A model generated the notes under the pieces. The model was not told where the DNA came from and made no database searches. It worked only from the letters and a program-made list of their open reading frames with translations. This document shows, piece after piece, positions 40,854-49,280 of a stretch of 64,000 nucleotides of DNA. The DNA comes from Emiliania huxleyi CCMP1516 (taxonomy: Eukaryota > Haptophyta > Isochrysidales > Noelaerhabdaceae), in NCBI RefSeq assembly GCF_000372725.1, contig NW_005197576.1, forward strand, positions 188,166-252,165, read 5' to 3'. The position numbers and the translations under genes are program-made. How positions within the stretch are numbered: the first letter of the stretch is position 1; every line of letters starts with the position of its first letter.

Positions 40854-41175
40854 TTCTTCAGCTTTGCGGGGTCAAGGCGCGAGACTCCGATATGCAGTTG
40901 TAGTCGGCCGAACGGCAAGGTATGGGCTGAGCGAGCCGCCGGCCGACCAGCCGGGTGGGACGCATATAGTGGGCACGAGAATTTCTTTTTTATCATTCAC
41001 CAAAAGCGCCTGGTCGGTCGGTTGGAATATTCGGCTGCTCTAGGAGTCGGCCTTGCTGGTTCGCCGTCCTCTTCCGAGTCCCCACAACAATCGCTGTCGT
41101 GGGATCGCTTGTCATGTGAGAGAGAGAGATCTCTCTTGTCATGTCAGAGAGATTTTAGACGCTCGCCTACCCACA
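40854..41175. other. 5' flank of the giant fimbrin
   Basis: Contains ATTTCTTTTTTATCATTCAC near 40981 and a GAGAGAGAGATCTCTCTTG inverted repeat at about 41118-41136 (GAGAGAGAT/ATCTCTC). No gene is seen. Possible promoter for one or both directions. Confidence 0.4.
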
Positions 41176-41811
41176 ATGGCGGCGGTGGCGATTGCGGCGA
41201 CGGTCGTTCAGTCGTACAGCGCTCAGGGTCAGGCGCCTCTCGTCTGTCGTCTGTTGTCGCATTTCGCACACGCGCGCGACGCGCGACCCGCGTCGGCCGT
41301 CGCTCCGCGAGGGCATGAGCCTTCCGCGATTCGATCCCGCAGCCAAAAGCTGCTCGCTCGAACTGCGGCCGACTCTACCATCGCGGCCGCAGCTGTTGAG
41401 CTCTCCAGAAGACTGGTGCCTCATATGCTGCCTCCCTGCGGATGCTGCCGGCGAGCCTGGCGGTCCGCTGTACTACAAGGAAGTGCTGACTCGATTCTAC
41501 CTCGAATTCTTCTACCCCACGACTCGGAACGCGAATGTGACAGGACCATCGGGTCCTTCAGCCACCAAAGCGAGATCACCCGAGAGCAGCTGAGCCTGCC
41601 TCTGGCCTCGCCTCCCTCTCCTTCAGGCATTCGTGGCATCCTATGGGTCGTCCAGAGTATCGACCTCTGGCTTGTCAGCCAGCCCCACTTTGAGGGCGCC
41701 ATGAAGTACAGCGATCGCCACCTCGCTGGCCTCTCCGCAAGCCCCCCCGACCGCGTCGAACTCATCGGCGCGGGCTCTCTCGGCTACGGGACTGGCCCCA
41801 GCTTCGGCTGA
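41176..41811 (+). CDS. Hypothetical protein, exon structure unresolved
   Basis: Two frames look coding in turn. First: MSLPRFDPAAKSCSLELRP, then SSPEDWCLICCLPADAAGEP and YYKEVLTRFYLEFFYPTTRN (start 41314 in that frame). Then, in another frame: GIRGILWVVQSIDLWLVSQP, HFEGAMKYSDRHLAGLSA and VELIGAGSLGYGTGPSFG, with a stop at 41811. An intron or frameshift near 41540 would join them. The alternative start MAAVAIAATVVQSY is at 41176. No family was recognised. Confidence 0.35.
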   Translation: MAAVAIAATVVQSYSAQGQAPLVCRLLSHFAHARDARPASAVAPRGHEPSAIRSRSQKLLARTAADSTIAAAAVELSRRLVPHMLPPCGCCRRAWRSAVLQGSADSILPRILLPHDSERECDRTIGSFSHQSEITREQLSLPLASPPSPSGIRGILWVVQSIDLWLVSQPHFEGAMKYSDRHLAGLSASPPDRVELIGAGSLGYGTGPSFG

Positions 41812-41831
41812 GCGGTCTCGGGAACCGTACC

Positions 41832-43149
41832 CATACTACTCAAAAGTACAATATACTACCACAAAGCACCACTAGCGATTTCGCGCGGAGGGCGCAGTGA
41901 AGCGCTGGGGCGCTCACTGTGTGTTATTCGGGTGGGGATCCATCAGTGGTAACCGGCCTTATGTCCCAGATCCAAGCTCAGACGCCACACCAACACCACA
42001 AACACGCTCACTTCGCCGCTGCTGTAGAGGCCCCCCGGGGGCCCATACTACGTCGAAGTACGGACCCGATCTCGGCACTCACGGGCTGTCACGCGCCCGC
42101 GCGCGGCGCGGGCCGCACCGCCCATGCCCCCGGGTCACCGACCCCGCCTCTCGGCCCTCTCGGCCCTCAGGAGCGTGCGGGAGACCGGCGAGGGGCGCGC
42201 CGCGCGCCGCCTGCAGCGCCGCCAGAGGCATTGTCGCCTCCGCTGGCGGGGTTCCCGCGCGCCCGCCCGCGCCCGGTCCCGCGCCCGCTGCGCCCGCGGG
42301 CTCCGGATGCGCCGCCCTCCGTCTCCTTCTTCTCGATGGCAGTCCGCGCGTGCTTGTCGACGGGTCGGCGGCTGGTCGGCGGCGTGGTCGAGGGGAAGGT
42401 CGCCGGCGGCCGCAACTCCGCCGCCGTCGCTCCGCCGGCTCTGATCGAGTATCGGGCGTTGGGGGCGGCGGCGCAAAGCGGGTCTGACGCATCCATCGCC
42501 ACGAGCCTCGCGGCGGCGGTCGTGGCACACCTGGCGGCGGCTCTCGGGGCCGTCTCTACGGCGCTCGACGCCGTGTGAGGTCGCCAGCGGCCGCAACTCC
42601 GCCGCCGTCGCTCCGCCGGCTCTGACCGAGTATCGGGCGTTGGGGGCGGCGGCGCAAGCGGGTCTGGCGCATCCATCGCCACGAGCCTCGCGACCGCGGT
42701 CGTGGCACACCTGGCGGCGGCTCTCGGGGCTACCTCTACGGCGCTCGACGCCGTGTGAGGTCGCCGGCGGCCGCAACTCTGCCGCCGTCGCTCCGCCGGC
42801 TCAACCGAGTATCGGGCGTTGAGGGCGGCGGCGCAAAGTGGGTCTGGTGCGCCACACGGCCACAACCCTTGCCACCCCTTGCCGCCGCCCTTGCCACCCT
42901 TTGCCGCCTTGCCTACGCCGCGGGCGGCGGTGGGAGCGGCCTGCTGGGCTAGCATGTTGTCCTTGCTGGGGACAGGCACGTGGAACGCACGTTACATGTT
43001 TGAACGGCCTCCAGGATTCATTCAAAAATAGCCAAGGCCCTCTCGCAACCCCTCCGACCCCCTGGGACCCGTGGGCGTCGAAGAGGCGCTCTCGGGGGGC
43101 CGTTCTGAGTTCATACTACCTCGAAGTACAATATACTGCGTCAAAGCAC
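41832..43149. repeat. Segment bounded by direct repeats (AAGTACAATATACT motif)
   Basis: ATACTACTCAAAAGTACAAT + ATACTACCACAAAGCACC (41832-41871) is repeated as ATACTACCTCGAAGTACAAT + ATACTGCGTCAAAGCACC (43113-43150); a shortened version (ATACTACGTCGAAGTACGG) lies at 42046. The enclosed 1.3 kb holds the 180-bp tandem repeat. Direct terminal repeats of ~38 bp could mark an element or a duplication. Confidence 0.6.
42398..42840 (+). repeat. 180-bp tandem repeat, 2.5 units, period equal to 60 codons
   Basis: Units begin at GGTCGCCGGCGGCCGCAACT near 42398, 42579 and 42759. Unit 1 is open on the plus strand as the end of a 219-aa frame (41919-42578; IEYRALGAAAQSGSDASIAT, then SLAAAVVAHLAAALGAVST). 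All units are open on the minus strand in 42167-42979. Because the period is a multiple of three, open frames persist by construction, so coding is not proven. Confidence 0.7.
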
Positions 43150-43551
43150 CGGCCCTGAGTCCGTGAGGGCTGACAAGCTGCCGAGCCCAAATCACTGTGA
43201 GGGTCGTGATTTCTTCTTGTCATGTGTGCTAGTGTTAACAGTAACAACAGAACAATGAGAGAGTCCGTTGTGTTCTTGTTTTGTATCCGCTTTCTCTTCC
43301 GTCCAACTGCGTCGCCTTCCTCGCACGCACGCCCCTTCGAGTTTCTTTTTTACTACTCGAGAAATTCGTGAGCCCAATCGGGTGACTTTTTTCGTTGTAT
43401 GCCTGGGTTGTGGGTTGTGATGACCGCGACGGGGCGTTTCATTCTTTTGAGCGTGAAACGTGTCGCCCGCTTAAATTTCTTTTGAGTCACCAGCTGCTGT
43501 CTAGCTCGGTCGCTCGGTCGCGCCTCGACCGCTCCCACCGCCCTGTGCACC
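43150..43551. repeat. Dispersed repeat that is the empty-site homologue of the 15.77-18.18 kb insertion
   Basis: On the minus strand 43220-43160 reads AAGAAATCACGACCCTCACA then GTGATTTGGGCTCGGCAGCT. The two halves occur at 15751-15770 and 18178-18210, separated there by the 723-bp array. The rest of the interval is 5' flank of the TPR-glycosyltransferase gene. No gene is seen. Confidence 0.75.
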
Positions 43552-44523
43552 ATGAGCCTGTCGCTGCACGCCCTTCGCCTCGCGGGCTGCCTCTCTGCGG
43601 TGGCGTCGTGCGCCCTGCTGCTGCGACGGCTCCTTGCTTCTCGGCCGCGGCGCCTCGCCGAGCGGAGCTGTGCCGCCTGTCGCCCAACGCTGCGAGAGCA
43701 CGGCGGAGAGCCGCGGAAACGCTGCGTCCGCACAGCGCCTCCGGTGGCAGAGGCGGCGGCTCCTCTTGCGACGGCGCAGGCGGACCCGAGCGACGCGCGT
43801 GCGCGTGCGCGGGCGCACCTCCGGTTCGGCAACCTCTGCGCGCGAGGCGGGCGGCCGGAGAAGGCACTCTCCCAGTACTTGGCGGCGGCGCGGGCCGACC
43901 CAGCCTATGCGACCGCGCGGCACAACTGCGGCGGCGTCTGCCAGCGGCTGCGCCGGTTCGCCGAGGCGGCGGAGCATTACGAGGCGGCGCTCGCGCTCAA
44001 GCCGAGGCTGGTGGAGGCGGCCACCAACCTGGCCGTCGCGCAGCTGAACGCCGGCGCGCAGCTCTCCGCGGCGGGGGACGCGGCCTCTGCCGGCGAGTGG
44101 TACCGGTCGGCGGTCGAGAGCGCGTACCGCGCGATGCGCGTGCAGGCGGGCGCGGTGGAGGGCGGCGCGGGTCGGGCCGAGGGCGGCGAGACGCAGGACG
44201 GCTTCGACAGCGGCGGCTTCAACAGCGGCGGCTTCAACAGCGAGGCGTTCGCCAACCTGAACGTCGCGCTCCGCCTCGTCGGCGAGAGAGAGCGAGCGGT
44301 GCGCGAGACGTGGGCTGCTGTCGCCTCCCTCTCTCCGGCCGGCTTCACGCGGCCGCCTCCCGCGCCAGCGCCGCCGCACCTCTCCCGCTGCCTCTCCCGC
44401 TGCCTCTCCTGCTCCGCCTCGGGCTCGCCATCCTCGGGACCGACCCCTCCCGCCGCCCTGACGGTCGCTTGCGTCAAGTGGGGCGACAAGTGCGCTCAAC
44501 CCCGTCACCCCCTCCCTCTCTCT

Positions 44524-44571
<48 letters not shown>

Positions 44572-45647
44572 GCCCCGCCGAGCCGCCGCTGGCCGCGTCC
44601 AGGTACGGTCCCGAGTACGTCAACCGCCTCTACGCCATGGTTGCGCGGCGGCTGCCGGGCGTCCCCTTCCGCTTCGCCTGCCTGACCGAGCAGCCGCGCG
44701 GCCTGCGGCGCGAGGTCGAGCCGCTCCCGCTGCCCGCCGCCTCTGCGGGCTGGCGTGGCTGGTGGCTCAAGGCGTGCCTCTTCACTAGTTAATGACCTAA
44801 TTAGTTCCTTACTGAGAAATTGAAGAGTGGCTCGTGGCTCAAGGCGTGCCTCTTCACTAGTTAATGACCAATTAGTTACTTGCTGAGAAATTGAAGAGTG
44901 GCTCGTGGCTCAAGGCGTGCCTCTTCACTAGTTAATGACCAATTAGTTACTTGCTGAGAAATTGAAGAGTGGCTCGTGGCTCAAGGCGTGCCTCTTCACT
45001 AGTTAATGACCTCATTAGTTACTTACGAGAAATTGAAGAGTGGCTCGTGGCTCAAGGCGTGCCTCTTCGCGCCCTGCTGCGGCCTCGAGGGGCGCACACT
45101 CTACCTCGACCTCGACACCGTGCTCGTCGGCGATCTCCGCCCGCTCCTCCGCTACAGCGGCCCGTTTGCGACCCTCTCTGCCGCCGGCTTCAGCGCCGAG
45201 GAGGGCGTCGCCGGCGGGTACAACTCGTCGCTCATGCTCTGGGAGGCGGGGGCGGAGGGAGGGGCGGAGGGAGGGGCGGAGGGAGGGGCGGAGGGAGGGG
45301 CCCGCCCCGACACGGCGGCTGCAGCTCTGCGCGCGCTCCACTCGTCGCTCGGCGAGCCCGTCTTCCGCTGCTTGATGCGGTGGGACCACTGGCTCGAGAT
45401 GGTGGTGCCGACCGCCCACCTCGTGCAGGACGCCTTCCCGGGCCTCGTCGTCGACTACCGGCAGGCGTGCGCCGGCCGTGCCCGCCCGCCCGCCGGCGCC
45501 GCCGTTGTCTGCTTCCCGCGGTCGCCAAAGCCGCACGAGGCGCCCGAGCAGTGGGTGGCGCGGCACTGGACAGAGGGGGACGAGGACGCGGAGACGGCTT
45601 TGGAGGAGAGGACCTGCCAGAGGAGCTTCAGCTTGGGCGATGCGTGA
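43552..45647 (+). CDS. Membrane-anchored TPR plus glycosyltransferase-like fusion
   Basis: Three exons give 565 aa: 43552-44489, 44603-44771 and 45057-45647. The N-terminus (MSLSLHALRLAGCLSAVASC) is a signal anchor, so the protein is probably lumenal in the Golgi/ER. Residues ~80-170 are TPR-like (HLRFGNLCARGGRPEKALSQ, RADPAYATARHNCGGVCQRL, FAEAAEHYEAALALKPRL). Exon 2-3 encode a GT-A-like fold: VACVKWGDKYGPEYVNRLYA, VPFRFACLTEQPRGL, GWWLKACLFAPCCGLEGRTL and the DxD site YLDLDTVLVGDL, then NSSLMLWEAG and CFPRSPKPHEAP. DxD would bind metal and sugar nucleotide. The donor and acceptor sugars are unknown. Intron 1 contains a (CT)n run; intron 2 is a four-copy direct repeat with stops, GC-AG. Confidence 0.85.
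44515..44572 (+). repeat. (CT)n tract in intron 1 of the TPR-glycosyltransferase gene
   Basis: About 50 bases of CT dinucleotides form the polypyrimidine part of the intron, ahead of the acceptor GCGTCCAG at 44595-44602. Confidence 0.9.
44772..45056 (+). repeat. Intron made of four tandem 71-72 bp units that duplicate the exon junction
   Basis: GGCTCAAGGCGTGCCTCTTC occurs five times (first at 44764, last at 45049). Each of the first four is followed by an AT-rich insert starting ACTAGTTAATGACC and ending AATTGAAGAGTGGCTCG. Cutting from the first AAG|GCGTGC to the last CAAG|GCGTGC removes 285 bp (72+71+71+71) as a GC-AG intron and restores WLKACLFAP in frame. Insert bases contain stop codons. 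Confidence 0.9.
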
Positions 45648-46149
45648 GAAGGAGCACGTCGTTAGAATTCTTTTTTGCAGCACTGCGCGCACCGCGGAAG
45701 CTGCTCGGGGGCGGTAAGCGCGGCGACGCCGATGCGAGCAGCACTCGGATTTTCGACGCGCCTCGCTCGGCGTGGCGGAGGATGAGGTAGCCATCAGGTT
45801 CGGACTCTCTGCGGGGTGGGTAGGATCCTGATCGTCCCCTCCGAGCCCTAATGAAGCCCTCCAGCCCTCCAGCCCTCCAGCCCTCCGAGCCCTCCACCAA
45901 CTTGGAGGGAAGCCGGGAAAGAAAGAATTCTAACTTTCCGAGGCGGGGGACTGCGACAGGTGGCATGAAGGTCGCTGCAAGAATTGGTGATAAACTGCGG
46001 AGAGAGATAGGAAGTGGTAGACGCCCGAGGGTGGGCGACGGCTAACACCACACTTCTCCCCTAAAATCCCTGTGTGGTGGCGGCGTACCGTCCTCCCATC
46101 CCTCCCTTGGGTTCTCTTTTCTTTCTTTCTTTACTGCGACAGGCGTGCG
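45648..46149. repeat. Spacer with family T repeat and a CCCTCCAGC minirepeat
   Basis: 45858-45886 repeats CCCTCCAG about four times. 46020-46141 is a family T copy (AGGGTGGGCGACGGCTAACA, AAAATCCCTGTGTGGTGGCG, GTACCGTCCTCCCATCCC, TTTCTTTC tail) that ends only 8 bp before the DUS start codon. It therefore probably forms that gene's promoter or 5' UTR. Confidence 0.7.
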
Positions 46150-47578
46150 ATGTCGAGCCTCTCCTCGCGCCTGTCTGGCCAAATGGTGCTCGCGCCGCTG
46201 ACGCGCGGCGGCAACCTGCCCTTCCGCCGGCTCTGTGCCGAGTTTGGCGCCGAGGTCACGCTGGGAGAGATGATCTTCGCGCGGCAGCTCCTAAAGGGCG
46301 ACGTGATCGAGCGGGCCCGCCTGCGGCGCGCGTCCAACGAGCAGGTCTTTGGCGTGCAGATCGCCACCAACGACGTCGAGGAGGGCGTCGGCGCGGCCAA
46401 GCTCGCAGCTGCGGCGGGCGCGGACTGGGTAGACCTGAACTGCGGCTGCCCCATCCACGAGGCGACCCGCCGCGGCCTCGGCTCTGCGATGCTGCGGCAG
46501 CCGGTGCGGCTCGAGCGGCTCGTGCGCGGCATCGCCGCGGGCTCGCCGCTGCCGGTCTCTGTCAAGGTGCGGCTCGCTTCGGAGGGCGGCGACGTCAACG
46601 TTCGCGAGGTGGTCGGTCGGCTGCGCGCCGCGGGCGCCGCAGCGGTGACGATCCATGGCCGCACGGCGGAGGCGCGCTACTCGAAGGCCGCCGACTGGCG
46701 CCTCATCGCCGAGTGCGTCGAGGACAACGCCGAGGCGGGAGGTGGCATGCCTCTCCTCGGCAACGGGGACCTACTGACGCAGTACGAGGCGCATGGCAGG
46801 ATGGCGCAGTCGGGCGTGGACGGCGTCATGGTCGGCCGGGGAGCGCTCATCAAGCCGTGGATCTTCAAGGAGTTCCGCGACCGGCGCGCGTGGGAGCCGA
46901 GTGCGGCGGAGCGCGTGGCGGTCTACCGGCAGCTCGCCTGCTTCATGAAGGAGCACTTTGGCGACGACGCAAAGGGGCGGCGCAAGGCGTGGTACTTTCT
47001 GCCCTGGCACTTCGACTTCCTCTCTCGCTACCGGCCACTGCCCGAGGAAGAGTTTGGCGAGCGGGCGGCGGCGGCGCCCCTCATGCAGACGAGGGAGGAG
47101 ACCTGCTCGAAGCCCTTCTCGGAGCCTTCTCGGAGCCTCCCAATAGGCGCCCCTCATGCAGACGAGGCTGCCCCCCGCGCCGGAGGGCACGGCGCCGCTC
47201 GAGCGGCTGTTAGCGCACGGAGACCCGAGCGTGCACGAGAGGGTGGCGGCGGCGCTCTGGGAGGCGAGCAGCGATGCGGGCGCGGTGGCGGCGCTCACGC
47301 GGCTGGCCGAGGGCGCGGAGCTCGCCACGCTGGCGCGGGGCGGGGAGGAGGGCGAGGCGCCCGTGCTGGGCGAGGCGACCGAGCTGTCCAACATCCCATC
47401 CGACGGCGCGCAGGCGAGCGGCGCGCGCAGCGGCAAGAAGCACCGCCGCGCGCGAGCGCCACCCGTCGTGCGCACCGAGGAGGAGATCGCCGCGCTGCGC
47501 GCCGAGCGCGCGGCAAAGCGCGAGCGGACCGGAGCGCCGCCGCACCATGAGGGGAGGGCGGCGGCGCAGCGGGGCTGA
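46150..47578 (+). CDS. tRNA-dihydrouridine synthase, DUS3-like
   Basis: FMN enzyme reducing uridine in tRNA (position 47 in the DUS3 group). Two exons give 451 aa: 46150-47073 and 47147-47578. Motifs in order: MVLAPLTRGGNLPFRRLC (FMN phosphate region), GEMIFARQLL, FGVQIATND, VDLNCGCPIHEATRRGLGSA with the catalytic Cys in GCP, PVSVKVRL, VTIHGRTAEARYSKAADW, LLGNGDLL and GVMVGRGALIKPWIFKEF. The C-terminal domain (YFLPWHFDFLSRYRP, then LMQTRLPPAPEGTAPLERLL) fits DUS3. The N-terminal CCCH fingers of animal/yeast DUS3 are absent. The tail is basic (SGKKHRRARAP). The single intron is a 73-bp GC-AG unit flanked by an exonic direct repeat. Confidence 0.92.
47074..47146 (+). repeat. 73-bp direct-repeat unit acting as the DUS intron
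   Basis: GCGCCCCTCATGCAGACGAG + G occurs at 47074 and again at 47147. Between is a 52-bp insert ending CTCCCAATAG. Excision from the first GCGCCCC to AATAG restores APLMQTRLPP in frame; without it the frame is lost. Confidence 0.9.
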
Positions 47579-47912
47579 GGAGACATTCAGAGAAGCCGCA
47601 AGTATGCACAACCCGGCACAGGCACGGTATACTGTAATCTGTATACAAAACTCTCCTGCGGCAGCGGGCGGACCACCCTCACAGTACACAGATCACAGAT
47701 CACAAGCCACGTGCAGGGTCCCGTACGACCATGCGGAATCGACCCTATCCAGTGCTCACGTGCTCAAGCCAAGACCCAAGTGCACGCAACCACTACTGGT
47801 TAGGGGAACCCCACCCCGGTTCGCCGAGCTTTGACCTCGTACTCGTCTACATCACGGCCAGCCCAACCGCCCTTGCTCGACCTCGTCACTGGCGGCCCCA
47901 TTGCCTTGCTCA
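47579..47912. other. Spacer between DUS and Mpv17 genes
   Basis: Same-strand spacing of about 330 bp. No repeat family and no gene were recognised. Confidence 0.4.
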
Positions 47913-48805
47913 ATGTTTCGTTTGCTCCTCCGGCCAGTCGCCAAAGCCCGCGCACGCTATCACAGCACCGTCGCAGGCGCTGGCGCCGCTGCTAGCGTCG
48001 CTGCGGCAGAAACGGTGGCAGTCGGCGAGGGCACGTTGACTTTCGCACGAACGCAACCATTCAAGGCGGCCACACTCCCTGCCTCCTTGCCATCGTAGAA
48101 GTTAGTGCCGCCATGACCACGTCCGTGTCCCCGTGCAGTTCAACATCATCGTCGCCACCGTGAAAACTGCGCTGTGCGACCTCCTCGTGCAGCGCTACAT
48201 CGAGAAGCGCGACACGATCGACTGGAAGCGGAACGGGGTCTTCGTCATGTTTGGCGGCGCCTACCTCGGCGTCTTCCAGTACGGCCTCTATGTCGGCCTC
48301 TTCCAGCGGCTCTGGCCGGGCATGGCCACCTTTGCAGCGCAGCCGCTCTCGCAGAAGCTCCGGAACGCCGCGGGGCTGCGCGACCTCTGCAAGCAGATCG
48401 CCTTCGACAACTTTGTGCACTACCCCTTCATCTACTTCCCAACCTTCTACTGCATCAAGGAGGGCCTGCAGGGCGACAGCGGGCCGGTGGTCGCGGGCGG
48501 GCTCGCAAAGTACCGCGCAAACGGCGTCGAGGACAACCTCAAGATGTGGGCGCTCTGGATCCCGGGCGATGCGATCGTCTACGCGGTGCCTCTGTGGATG
48601 AGGCAGACTGCCGCCACCGCACGACCCGCCCACGCTCCCGCAGCCCGACTCGCCTCCACCCCCTCTGTGGCCCTCTCCCGGCAGGCTCCCGCTCAACCAC
48701 GGGCTCAGCTTCGTGTGGACCTGCTACCTCAGCTTCTTGCGCGGCGGGCAAGACGAGGCCGACGAGATCGAGCCGCTCGTCCACGCACAGGAGTGTCGCG
48801 CGTGA
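47913..48805 (+). CDS. Mpv17/PMP22 family membrane protein
   Basis: Small four-helix membrane protein of mitochondria or peroxisomes; the family includes Mpv17, PXMP2 and Sym1, which form channels or support metabolite homeostasis. Three exons give 245 aa: 47913-48065, 48139-48602 and 48685-48805; both introns have GC donors. The N-terminus MFRLLLRPVAKARARYHSTV is Arg-rich and amphipathic, as in mitochondrial presequences. Family motifs are TALCDLLVQRYIEK, IDWKRNGVFVMFGGAYLG, LCKQIAFDNFVHYPFIYFPT, WALWIPGDAIVYAVPLWMR and, across the last intron, LPLNHGLSFVWTCYLSFLRG, the Mpv17 signature. The family is regular in length here; only the Ala-rich linker after the presequence is extra. Confidence 0.9.
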
Positions 48806-49280
48806 CAAGTCAGCGTCCCGCGTGATGATTGCGTGTGTCGATGTGTCCAACACTCTCTCCAGTCTACCGTCTGCTCTAGAAGACTTTCCCCCAGCCCCAC
48901 CACCACCTCCACCCGCCATGTGTCCATGTTGCATGTCCACTGACATGTTAATCTCGTCTGACGTCTCGTAAACCACAAAACGAAACAGGCACACAGACGC
49001 CTCTCTCGTGTGTGGTGGACCGCGTGGCGCCGGGATCGAGAGCGGCGAGACGGGAGACGAGCGAGGGGCCGCGCCCGGCCTATAGGCCCTAGCTAGCGGC
49101 CCAGCTCGAGATAGAAATAACCCCGCCAATGGGCAATGCGCGCGTCCACCGGTCCCCGCCCGCAGCACAGGCCGCCGTCCTCTAGATCTAGCGCCCCAGC
49201 GCGAGCAACGAGCAATGCGGACTCTCGTCCATCGATCGCCCATATTCCACGCGGCTCTCATGCCTGCTTGCTGTGACGGT
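48806..49280. other. Convergent spacer
   Basis: 3' flanks of Mpv17 and the OPT transporter. Contains CCACCACCTCCACCCGCCAT near 48901 but no gene, repeat family or RNA gene I can support. Confidence 0.4.

Noticed and set aside
42167..42979. Real minus-strand protein in the 180-bp repeats
   Set aside because: Openness follows from a period of 60 codons and high GC. Composition is Arg/Ala/Pro and the plus strand is open too.
46072..46149. Earlier start of the DUS gene at 46072
   Set aside because: That part is the family T repeat (TTTCTTTC tail). MSSLSSRLSG at 46150 is the sensible start just before the FMN-binding motif.
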